A stretch of DNA of 13,934 bases from Roseovarius sp. (GTDB taxonomy: Bacteria > Pseudomonadota > Alphaproteobacteria > Rhodobacterales > Rhodobacteraceae). The number at the start of each line of letters is the position of its first letter. The first letter of the stretch is position 1. The notes beneath the pieces are model-generated. The model was not told where the DNA came from. It did no database searches and worked only from the letters and a program-made list of their open reading frames with translations. Positions 1 to 7,800 of this stretch are shown here, piece after piece. The stretch is taken from contig JALQUE010000168.1 in assembly GCA_023260815.1 (NCBI GenBank), positions 1 through 13,934 of the forward strand. The letters run 5' to 3'. Made by a program: the position numbers and the translations under genes.

Positions 1-281
1 GGCTCAAGGGGCTGGGGCTGCCGATCATCGACCACGGATCGCACATCGTGCCGGTCATCGTGGGCAACCCGGTCCACACCAAGCTACTGTCGGACATGCT
101 GTTGCAGGATCACGGCATCTACGTGCAGCCGATCAACTTCCCCACCGTGCCGCGTGGCACCGAGCGGCTGCGCTTCACCCCCTCGCCGGTCCACGGCCCG
201 CGCGAGATGGATGCCCTTGTCGGTGCCATGGACGCCCTCTGGAGCCATTGCGCGCTCAACCGCATCGACCTCGCCGGCTGA
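1..281 (+). CDS. hemA: 5-aminolevulinate synthase, C-terminal fragment
   Basis: This is the 3' end (92 residues in frame from base 3) of a pyridoxal-phosphate enzyme that condenses glycine and succinyl-CoA to 5-aminolevulinate, the first step of heme synthesis by the C4 (Shemin) pathway used by alphaproteobacteria; it acts in the cytoplasm. The evidence is the very conserved C-terminal block: SHIVPVIVGNPVHTKLLSDM, then GIYVQPINFPTVPRGTERLR, then FTPSPVH. This block is diagnostic for ALAS and separates it from the related alpha-oxoamine synthases such as KBL and BioF. The catalytic Lys and most of the fold lie before the window. It ends at TGA 279-281, as in Rhodobacter-type enzymes. The adaptor gene starts 27 bases later with no hairpin between, so readthrough into the efflux genes is possible. 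The family call is near certain. Whether this is hemA or a hemT-like paralogue cannot be told from the fragment. Confidence 0.95.
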   Translation, partial: LKGLGLPIIDHGSHIVPVIVGNPVHTKLLSDMLLQDHGIYVQPINFPTVPRGTERLRFTPSPVHGPREMDALVGAMDALWSHCALNRIDLAG

Positions 282-291
282 TATCACCACC

Positions 292-300
292 AGGAAGGAG
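292..300 (+). promoter_or_regulatory. Ribosome binding site of the adaptor gene
   Basis: AGGAAGGAG lies 8 bases before the ATG at 309 and is a strong Shine-Dalgarno match, so it supports that start. It sits in the 27-base gap after hemA, which contains no terminator-like hairpin. Confidence 0.8.
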
Positions 301-308
301 CCTGACCG

Positions 309-1535
309 ATGCGCTGGATCACACGAGGCGCCGTTGTCGCCACCGTCGCCATTCTGTGCCCCTTGGGGATTTCACAGCTGACCGCCACCGAAATGGCTGG
401 CCCCATCGACGATCCTGCCCCGGTCTCGGCCTCGTTGCGCCGCGCGGACCCTCTTCGGATCGACGATGTGCTGCATGCCTTCGGCCATGTCGCCCCTGCG
501 GATATCATCCGCGTATCGATGCCGCGCCATGCCGCCCCGGTGACGGATATTCTGGTGAACGAAGGCGATCTCGTTGATGCGGGGCAAATCCTCGTTCGTA
601 TTGACCGCACCGATATCCGGCGCGATCTCCTGCAGGCTCAGGCCACTCTTGCGGCAACCCGTGCCGATATCCGCATCGCCCGGTCCGACCTGCAGGTCGC
701 GGCCACCGATATCGCGCAGCGCCGCGCCGAACTGGAACGTCTCGAACGTCTTTCCAAGACCGGCGCCTCGTCCGAAGTGCAGCGGCAGGATGCGACCCGC
801 GCGCTGCAACAGGCGATGTCCGCGCACGAGGCCGCCAAGGCCCGTCTTGCCGGGGCGCAGACCAGCGAAACCCTCGCCCGGCTCGAGGTCGAGCGCGTCA
901 GCACTCTGACCGATCAGATGGATATTCGCGCACCGGTTGCGGGCCGCGTGACAAGGATCATGGTCGATCCCGGTGACACCCCGGTCATGGGCGGCCCTGT
1001 CCTCGGTCTTGCCTCCGCCGACCGGATGGAGGCGGTGCTGGCCGTCCCCCCGCATGTCCTTGCCCGCGTCTCTGTCGGTGATCCGGTCCGCCTCTGGGCG
1101 CCGGATGGCGGGATGATCGCCGCCGATGTCACACGGATCACCCCGTCTACCGGCCCCGATGCCGGTCTGGCGCGCGTCGCGGTGGACCTGCCCGATGGGC
1201 AATCCCATCTTGCCGGGGCCAGCCTGCGTGGCGAAATCATCGTGGATCAGCGCGTTGCGATCATCGTGCCCACATCCGCCCTCGTGGCGCTCGAGACCGG
1301 CCCCGGCGTCTTGCGCGTGGTCGATCGGCGCACGGTCGCGACACCGGTCGATCTGTCCATGCGTCCCGGCGGCGCCGACGCCGAGATCGTCTCGGGCCTG
1401 CCCCAAGGCGCGGTCTATGTCGCTGTCGCCTCGCCCCTCCTGCGGGATGGCGAGACGCTGATAGACATGGATGCGCTGACCGAAATCGGCGTGAAACAGA
1501 CAGCGGCGCTGCATCTCGGGCTGGCCCGGCGATGA
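309..1535 (+). CDS. RND efflux periplasmic adaptor (membrane fusion protein, HlyD/AcrA type)
   Basis: This 408-residue protein is the periplasmic link of a tripartite efflux pump. Its expected partners are the RND pump encoded next and an outer-membrane TolC-like channel. An N-terminal hydrophobic segment (about residues 7-24) acts as a signal peptide or membrane anchor. The cysteine in it is not in a proper lipobox (residues AIL precede it), so I do not call a lipoprotein. The two halves of a lipoyl-like domain are visible at about 69-100 (contains VNEGDLVDAGQILVRID) and about 204-234 (contains IRAPVAGRVTRIMVDPGD). They flank an Ala/Arg/Glu/Gln-rich alpha-hairpin at about 103-203. A beta-barrel and membrane-proximal domain follow. 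The start is fixed by the Shine-Dalgarno sequence 8 bases upstream. The stop overlaps the pump start by 4 bases (ATGA), so translation is coupled. The substrate cannot be told from sequence. It is not the adaptor of a type I exporter, since its partner is RND and not ABC. Confidence 0.9.
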   Translation: MRWITRGAVVATVAILCPLGISQLTATEMAGPIDDPAPVSASLRRADPLRIDDVLHAFGHVAPADIIRVSMPRHAAPVTDILVNEGDLVDAGQILVRIDRTDIRRDLLQAQATLAATRADIRIARSDLQVAATDIAQRRAELERLERLSKTGASSEVQRQDATRALQQAMSAHEAAKARLAGAQTSETLARLEVERVSTLTDQMDIRAPVAGRVTRIMVDPGDTPVMGGPVLGLASADRMEAVLAVPPHVLARVSVGDPVRLWAPDGGMIAADVTRITPSTGPDAGLARVAVDLPDGQSHLAGASLRGEIIVDQRVAIIVPTSALVALETGPGVLRVVDRRTVATPVDLSMRPGGADAEIVSGLPQGAVYVAVASPLLRDGETLIDMDALTEIGVKQTAALHLGLARR

Positions 1536-4500
1536 CCTTCACGGATGGCATCCTGCGCCACGCGGTCTTGGCGGTCATCGTCATCACCGTTCTGGCGCTT
1601 CTGGGCTTGCGCGCGGGTCTGACCCTGCCGCTCACCCATCTGCCCGATATCGGTGACAACCGGATCGTGCTGCGCCTGACGGCGCCCGATGCCTCGCTCA
1701 CCGCGACCGATCACGATCTGGCCCAGCCGGTCTATCGCGCGCTGTCGTCCTTGCCCGACGTCACCTCGATCCGCGCGCAGATCACGTCCGGACAACTGGT
1801 CATGACCCTCAGCCTGCGCAACTCCCGTACGGCCCAGGACAGTCTCGCCAAGGTGCAGGACCGGCTTCAGGCGCTCAGACCCGATCTTGATCTGGCGGTC
1901 TCCATCGACGAGATCCGCGCCACCTCCTCGCGCCGTCAGGCCGCGTTGGAGCTGGCCATTCTGCCCCGCGACGGCGACATCGTCACCGCCAGCGATGCGC
2001 TGCGCGATACCATCCTGCCCACCTTGCGCAAGATCGACGGCATCGCCGAGATCGAGGTTCAGGGCACCGCCCGCGCCGAACTGGTGATCCAGACAACCGA
2101 CCCTCAGCTTGCCTCGGTGGGGCTGACCTTCGCCGCGCTGAACCGCCAGATCACGCAGGCGCTGTCGCAGCAGGTGGCGGCACAAGTGGCGGTGTCCTCT
2201 GTCCCGACCGCGGGCACCATCCTGTTCTCGCTGCCGCAGGACATGCAGACCGCAGATGCGGTGCAAAGGCTGTCCGGCCTGTCGCTGACCACCGCCCAAG
2301 GGCAGTCGATCCCGCTGGCCGCCGTCGCCCGTGTCTCCTCCGCGCCCGCGCCGCGCGATTGGCTCACCCGGCACAATGGCGCACCGGCGCTTCTGGCGCA
2401 GGTCCATGCCGCGTCCGGCGCCGATCTCGTGACGCTCAGCCGTGATCTTGACCGCGCGCTGACAGACCTCCGGCATAGCCGCCCTGACCTCGGCCTCGAT
2501 GTGATTGCGCGGCCCGCCAAGCAGGCCATCCGCTCGCTTGGGGCCACCCGGCAGGCCCTTCTGGAAGGCTGTCTGCTGGTGATCGCGGTGATCGCTCTTG
2601 CGCTGAAATCCTGGCGTGCCACGGCGCTGGCCGCGCTGGTCATTCCGTTGTCCGTGCTGCCCACGCTCTATGTGATGCAGGTGACGGGCCTCAGTCTGAA
2701 CATCGTCAGCTTGCTGGCCCTCACCCTTGCGTCGGGGATCGTGGTCGACGACGCCATCGTCGAGATCGAGAATATCCACAGGCACCAGCGCCGGGGTCAC
2801 GATCCTCATGAGGCCGTCGCGCGCGCGGTCAGTGAAATGGCCCGCCCGGTTATCGCCACAAGCCTTGCCCTGCTGGCGGTGTTCCTGCCCGTTGCGACCA
2901 TGCCGGGCGAGGCCGGTCTCTATTTTCAGGCGTTCGGCTACACGTTGTGCATCGCGACGGTGTTTTCGCTGCTGGTCTCTCGCCTTGTCATCCCGGGCCT
3001 TGCCGTGCGCTTCGCGGGCAGCCCGGTGCTTCGGCCTGTCGCGCCGTCGACCCGGCGGATCGCGCGGCAATACCGCGCCGTGCTGGTCCGCGCGCTGCGT
3101 CTTCGCTGGCTCTGTCTGGTGGGGGCGGGGCTGGTGGCGTGGCTTTCTGTGGCTTCGGCGCTCAATCATCCCGGGGCGTTCATTCCTCTGGACCGCGACG
3201 CGCTGTTGCGCTTCGACATGGCGCTGCCACCCACAATGCCCCCCAAGGCGCGTCTGGACCATCTTGCCGCGCTCGAACGCGATCTTCTGGCGGACAAGGG
3301 CGTGCGCGGCCTGACCGTGATCGCCTCGGATCAACCCGACGATACACTCCGCCTGCTGATCCAAACCGACGGCACCGCCCCGATCGCGGCCCGGGTGCGC
3401 GACGCGCTCCGCCAGACTGCCGATGCGCGGGCCTTGCCGCTCACCAGTGCCGGGCGTCCGGCGCTGGTGCTCGATCTGGCGGCCCCGGATCGCCAGAGCC
3501 TTGAAATCGCGGCGCCTGCGATTCTGGCCGCCATCGCGCAACTGCCCGAGGATATTCCCATCCTGTCGCCAATGGCTACCCGACAGGCGCAGGTGCGTTT
3601 CCTGCCCGATCAAGGGCTCTTGCGACAGCTTGACCTCAGCGCGGCGGATCTTGTCGCAGCCCTTCAGGGCCATGCACACCGCGACGATCACCTGATCGCG
3701 AGGATCGAGGGCGATGACCAACAGCCGCTCGGCCTGCGCAGTCGGCTGGTGGCATCCAGCCCCGACGCCCCCGCGCCGAATGACCTGAGCTTCGCACCCG
3801 TCGCCTTGCCGGGGGGCGGCACCATGCCGCTTGCCGCGCTTGGACGGTTCGATCTGGAGTTCGCGCATCTGCGGCTCGACCGCCGCGATGGTCTTTATGT
3901 GCTGCCCCTTCTGGCCGCGCCCCCTTCGGCGGCCAGTGCGCGCCGCGTCACCGAAATCGCCGAGGCCGAGGTTGCCCGCCTGTCCTCCGATCTGCCCGGT
4001 CTGGCCCTGCTGCCTGCAGGCGACACCGCCTCCCGGCGCGCGATGATGTCCGACCTTGGCCGCGCCTTGGGCAGCATGCTCTTGCTGCTGGTCGCGGTGC
4101 TTTATGCCCTCTTCCGCTCGGTGGCTCAGGTCGGTGTGATTCTCGGCTCGCTGGTCTTTGCGTTAAGCGGTGGGATGCTGGTCTTGTCACTGACCGGATT
4201 GCCGGTTTCCCTGCCGGTGCTGATCGGTCTGATCCTTCTGCTTGGCATCGTGGCCAAGAATGCGATTCTGCTGGTCGACCGTGCGCAAACGCTGTTTGCG
4301 CGGCATGGCAACATGCCGCAAGCGGTGATCGCCGCCGCCTCGGACCGGGCACGCCCGATCATCATGACGAGCGTCGCGATGATTGCCGGGATGCTGCCTG
4401 CGGCCCTTCCGTGGCTCGACGGGTCCGCTTTCCGTCAACCGCTGGCGCTCACCGTGATCGGCGGCGTCGCGGTCTCGACCGTGCTCAGCCTGGTGGTCAC

Positions 4501-4591
4501 GCCGGTCCTGTGCCTCATGGCCCACGGCGCCGCGTGCCGGATCGCCCGGCTTGCCACTTGGCGCAACGCCACACCTGTTCCCCAAGCCTGA
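1532..4591 (+). CDS. RND (HAE1-type) inner-membrane efflux transporter
   Basis: This 1,019-residue proton-driven pump belongs to the AcrB/MexB superfamily (AcrB has 1,049 residues) and is expected to form a trimer in the inner membrane. The twofold RND plan is clear. There is one N-terminal membrane helix (about 10-30), a large periplasmic loop, five further helices (about 343-500), a second helix-loop repeat, and a final helix near residue 1000. The proton-relay residues are present: the Asp pair D406-D407 in GIVVDDAIVEIENI matches AcrB D407/D408 in helix 4, and K909 in GIVAKNAILLVDRA matches AcrB K940 in helix 10. The pump is therefore likely functional. It overlaps the adaptor gene by ATGA and forms an operon with it. 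No outer-membrane channel gene follows within the window, so TolC or a distant OMF must be shared. The periplasmic loops are divergent and the substrate is not predictable. The DD/K relay favours a hydrophobe/amphiphile efflux (HAE) assignment over heavy-metal CzcA types, but this is not proof. Confidence 0.92.
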   Translation: MTFTDGILRHAVLAVIVITVLALLGLRAGLTLPLTHLPDIGDNRIVLRLTAPDASLTATDHDLAQPVYRALSSLPDVTSIRAQITSGQLVMTLSLRNSRTAQDSLAKVQDRLQALRPDLDLAVSIDEIRATSSRRQAALELAILPRDGDIVTASDALRDTILPTLRKIDGIAEIEVQGTARAELVIQTTDPQLASVGLTFAALNRQITQALSQQVAAQVAVSSVPTAGTILFSLPQDMQTADAVQRLSGLSLTTAQGQSIPLAAVARVSSAPAPRDWLTRHNGAPALLAQVHAASGADLVTLSRDLDRALTDLRHSRPDLGLDVIARPAKQAIRSLGATRQALLEGCLLVIAVIALALKSWRATALAALVIPLSVLPTLYVMQVTGLSLNIVSLLALTLASGIVVDDAIVEIENIHRHQRRGHDPHEAVARAVSEMARPVIATSLALLAVFLPVATMPGEAGLYFQAFGYTLCIATVFSLLVSRLVIPGLAVRFAGSPVLRPVAPSTRRIARQYRAVLVRALRLRWLCLVGAGLVAWLSVASALNHPGAFIPLDRDALLRFDMALPPTMPPKARLDHLAALERDLLADKGVRGLTVIASDQPDDTLRLLIQTDGTAPIAARVRDALRQTADARALPLTSAGRPALVLDLAAPDRQSLEIAAPAILAAIAQLPEDIPILSPMATRQAQVRFLPDQGLLRQLDLSAADLVAALQGHAHRDDHLIARIEGDDQQPLGLRSRLVASSPDAPAPNDLSFAPVALPGGGTMPLAALGRFDLEFAHLRLDRRDGLYVLPLLAAPPSAASARRVTEIAEAEVARLSSDLPGLALLPAGDTASRRAMMSDLGRALGSMLLLLVAVLYALFRSVAQVGVILGSLVFALSGGMLVLSLTGLPVSLPVLIGLILLLGIVAKNAILLVDRAQTLFARHGNMPQAVIAAASDRARPIIMTSVAMIAGMLPAALPWLDGSAFRQPLALTVIGGVAVSTVLSLVVTPVLCLMAHGAACRIARLATWRNATPVPQA

Positions 4592-4621
4592 TCGCGCGGT
4601 AACCGCCGCCCGCTGCTGCCC

Positions 4622-4647
4622 GAATCGGCGCCATTGAGCGCCGATTC
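4622..4647 (+). terminator. Perfect 10-bp inverted repeat after the RND gene
   Basis: GAATCGGCGC at 4622-4631 is followed by a 6-base loop and its exact reverse complement GCGCCGATTC at 4638-4647, beginning 31 bases after the RND stop codon. A stable GC-rich RNA stem is expected. No T-run follows (CCACTGTG comes next). It may be an mRNA 3'-end stabiliser or an imperfect terminator, and not a classical intrinsic terminator. A DNA-binding role is also possible. Confidence 0.55.
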
Positions 4648-4671
4648 CCACTGTGCGCCCCTTCCCGGCCT

Positions 4672-4689
4672 ATCAGACCTTGGTCTGAT
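4672..4689. promoter_or_regulatory. Operator-like palindrome upstream of the giant peroxidase gene
   Basis: ATCAGACC at 4672-4679 and GGTCTGAT at 4682-4689 are exact inverted repeats separated by TT, the size and symmetry expected of a dimeric repressor site. As RNA it would have only a 2-base loop, so a DNA operator is more plausible than a hairpin. The same half-site words recur downstream as GGTCTG at 4758-4763 and ATCAGAT at 4768-4774, ahead of the peroxidase gene. I cannot name the regulator family. Confidence 0.4.
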
Positions 4690-4692
4690 GCG

Positions 4693-4715
4693 ACCGCTAC
4701 CTTCGTAGGGTTTTT
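4693..4715 (+). terminator. Weak bulged stem followed by a T-run
   Basis: CTAC at 4697-4700 pairs with GTAG at 4705-4708 around the loop CTTC. ACC at 4693-4695 pairs with GGT at 4709-4711 across a single bulged G, and TTTT follows at 4712-4715. The shape fits a weak intrinsic terminator for the upstream operon, but the stem is short. If it works, transcription of the peroxidase gene must start between here and 4816. Confidence 0.35.
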
Positions 4716-4816
4716 CACAAGACCTTCTGCGCCTCCGGTCCGCGGTTTCCCTTGCTAGGTCTGGGTCATCAGATTTCCGCCCCCGACTCAGTGGGTGATC
4801 CAACAGACTTCTAAAC

Positions 4817-4823
4817 AGGAGAG
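4817..4823 (+). promoter_or_regulatory. Ribosome binding site of the giant peroxidase gene
   Basis: AGGAGAG lies 6 bases before the ATG at 4830. An in-frame TAA stop at 4812-4814 shows that no upstream start in this frame is possible, which fixes the protein N-terminus at or after this ATG. Confidence 0.85.
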
Positions 4824-4829
4824 ACCAAA

Positions 4830-7800
4830 ATGGTTTTCGTGAACACAAACGACCTGAAGCACATCCTCGACCAGATTCGCATCGCCGAACAGCACGTGGC
4901 AGGTACTCCGCTGACCGAATTGGTGCAGAACCCCCTGCTGCCGTATGGCCTGCGTCTTGTTGACGGCACGCTGAACAACCTGACCCCGGGCCGCGAAGAC
5001 TGGGGCTCCGCCGATCAAGTGATGCCGCGTCTTCTTGAGTCGACCTTCCTCACGCAGCCCGACACTGCACATCTCGCCGATCCCAACCCGCGCGCGCCTC
5101 AGGCCGGTCCGACCTCCTACACGCAGACCTCCGGGTCGGTCTATGACGCCGAGCCGCGAATCATTTCGAACCTGATCGCCGATCAGACCCTGTCCAACCC
5201 CGCCGTTGTCGCCGCAGCCCTCAGCCATTCGGGTCTGACCGGGCAGGCGATGCTGACCGCCGCCAACGAGATCGTACAGGCCTATCAGCGTGTCATCGAT
5301 GCACAGGCCGCCACCGGCAACGTCGATCAGGCGCTCGAACTGCAGCGCCAGCAATTGCAGTCTGCGCTGGACACCGCCAGCGCCGAACTGACCGCCGCAC
5401 AAGACGATGTGGCCGCCAAGACAACGGCCAAGACCACCGCCGATCAGGCCGTGAACCAGGCTCAGGACGCGCTCGACAATGCAGCGGCCACCATGGTGAC
5501 GCTGCAAGGGCAGGGGCAGGTTGCCGAAATGCAGGTGGCGCTGAATGCTGCCGTTGCGGCGCACACCCTGGCCGAGGCCGATCTCAAGGCGGCTCAAGAT
5601 GCCCTGACGCAAGCCGAAAGCGCGGCGGCGTCCATGCTGACCATGCGCAACGCGAAACAGACCACCGTCACAAATCTGCAGGAGCAAAAGGCAACCGCGG
5701 ATCAAGATCTTCTCTCGGCCAATACCCTTCTGACCAACGCGCAGGACGCGCTGGCACTTGAAACCGACGCCGCAGGTGCGATCACCGAAGCCGAAACAGC
5801 CGTTGCCGAGGCGACCACCGCCGTCAACAGCGCACAGGCGCGTGTCAACGATCTTGACGCACAGCTCAAGCAGGCTCAGACGGATCTCGACGGTCTGAAC
5901 GTCCAGCTTCAAACCGCGCAAGAGGCCGCATCCGCCGCACAAAACCGCGTCACCACAGCCGAGCAGGCTGCCGCCGAAACCCAGACGGCGCGCGACGACG
6001 CGCAGGCTCTCTTTGACACCGAAGTGTCCGAGCTTGCGACCGCACAGGCCGACATGCTCGCCGCTCTCAATATCTACATGAACGGTGGCTCTCTGGCCGA
6101 CTTCTCTCTCGCGTCCGCGGCCTATTCGACGGCCCGCGAGGAAAAACTGGCCGCAGAAAAGGTTCTGGAAAAGGCAATCAGCGCGGATGAAGAGGCAGAT
6201 CAGGACGTCGTCACCGAGACGGCCGCCCGCTCCACTGCGCAATCCCAGGTCAATTCCCTGACCACGCAGCGCGATGCTGCGATCACCACCCGTGACGGCT
6301 TGAGCACCCAGTTGGACGAGGCCAACGGCCTCTTGACCAGCGCGCAAAACACTCTGACAACCGCCGAGCAGACACTCCAGACGGCCCAGGACGACAATCA
6401 GGCCTATGTCGATGCGCAGAACGCCGTTGATCTGGCCCAGGCCGATGTCGATGCGGCTCAAGGGATCGTCGATGGCCTCGTGGCACAGTTGGGGGTTGCT
6501 GAAGGCGAGCTTGCAACGCTGAACACCAATCTCGGCAACGCCGACGCCGAAGTCACCCGTCTCGAAGGCGTGGTTCAGACCGAAACCACCGATCTGGAAA
6601 CGGCGGCCGGCGATGTGACGACGGCGCAGCAAAACCTTGCCACGGCGCAGATGGCCGATGCGGCCATTCTCACACAGCTTGACGTGATCGCAGATGCAAC
6701 CATCACGCTCAACCAGGCCACTCAGGATGCCGCTCAGGCAGCGCTTGATCTGACCGCAGCACAAGATTTGGAAGCTGCCAAGCAGACCGCATTCGACACT
6801 GCCACCAACGATCTTGCTGCCCTGACGGCACCCGGTGCCGCCGACGCCGCTCTGGCCGCCGCTCAGGAAATCGCCGCCACGGCGCAAACGGCCCTCGACA
6901 CGCTGCTGACCACCCATGACATCACGATGGACGGCAACAATGTGCTACTGCCCGACGTGACGCCCGATGAAGGTCTGTCCGCACCCTACAACTCGTGGAT
7001 GACGCTGTTTGGTCAGTTCTTCGATCACGGCCTCGACCTGGTCGGCAAAGGCGGCAGCGGCACCGTCTACATTCCGCTGCAGCCTGATGATCCGCTTTAC
7101 GATGCGAACTCGCCCACCAACTTCATGGTGCTGACCCGCGCCACCAACCAGCCTGGCCCGGATGGTATCCTGGGCACAGACGATGACGTGCGCGAGCATT
7201 TCAACAAGACCACGCCCTGGGTCGACCAGAACCAGACCTACACCTCGCACCCCTCGCATCAGGTGTTCCTGCGCGAATACGATATCGACGGCAACGGAAA
7301 CCCTGTCTCCAACGGCTACCTGCTGCATGGCCAGACCGGCGGCATGTCCACATGGGGCGATGTCAAGGCGCAGGCCGCGACCAAGCTGGGCATCCAGCTC
7401 AATGACAGCGACGTGCTCGATGGCCCGCTGCTGGCGACCGATCCCTACGGCAACTTCATCCCCGGCGCCAACGGCCTGCCGCAGCTGGTCGTGCCGAACC
7501 CCGCCTATGTCGAAGGCGGCACCGAGCCCTTGAATATCCTGATCGAAGGCGATCTGGCCAACCCCGTCGATGCCAGCCAGGCGCTGCGCAACGGCCATGC
7601 CTTCCTCGAGGATATTTCCCACACCGCGTTCCCCAAGGGCATGATCGACCACGATCGCAACCCGATGACGCCTGAAATCGAAGTGTTGCCCGATGCCGAT
7701 ACCGACACCGGCAACGCGATCATGCCGAACATGTTCGGCATGAACGAAACCTACGACAACGAACTTCTGGATCGTCACTTCATCGCCGGCGATGGCCGTG

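Larger units (their letters stand above)
4592..4829 (+). promoter_or_regulatory. 238-base intergenic region, likely promoter region of the giant peroxidase gene
   Basis: This gap separates the efflux operon from the peroxidase gene on the same strand. It holds three inverted repeats (4622-4647, 4672-4689, 4693-4711) and the ribosome binding site, but no coding region that I can support. I could not identify a convincing -35/-10 pair. The repeat content and length suggest independent transcription of the downstream gene. Confidence 0.5.

Noticed and set aside
1415..3868. Minus-strand open frame of 817 codons opposite the RND gene
   Set aside because: Gln/Arg/Asp/His-rich shadow with no family motif. 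The + strand RND protein has the DD and K relay motifs and membrane helices in the same interval.
309..4591. Adaptor/transporter pair as the type I exporter of the giant protein
   Set aside because: The adaptor resembles HlyD, but the partner is a 1,019-residue RND pump with no Walker motifs. Type I secretion needs an ABC ATPase.
4622..4647. Perfect inverted repeat as a classical rho-independent terminator
   Set aside because: The stem is strong but no T-run follows it. I keep it only as a candidate RNA stem.
5322..6914. Coiled-coil region as a separate gene or a frameshifted or foreign insertion
   Set aside because: The reading frame is continuous on both sides, no internal stop or new RBS is seen, and no insertion-element ends or target duplications flank it.
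4788..6917. Minus-strand open frame of 709 codons opposite the coiled-coil region
   Set aside because: The composition (Gly/Leu/Cys/Arg-rich, repetitive) is what reverse reading of the Ala/Gln/Thr-rich coil gives. The + frame continues through it without interruption, with its own RBS and start.
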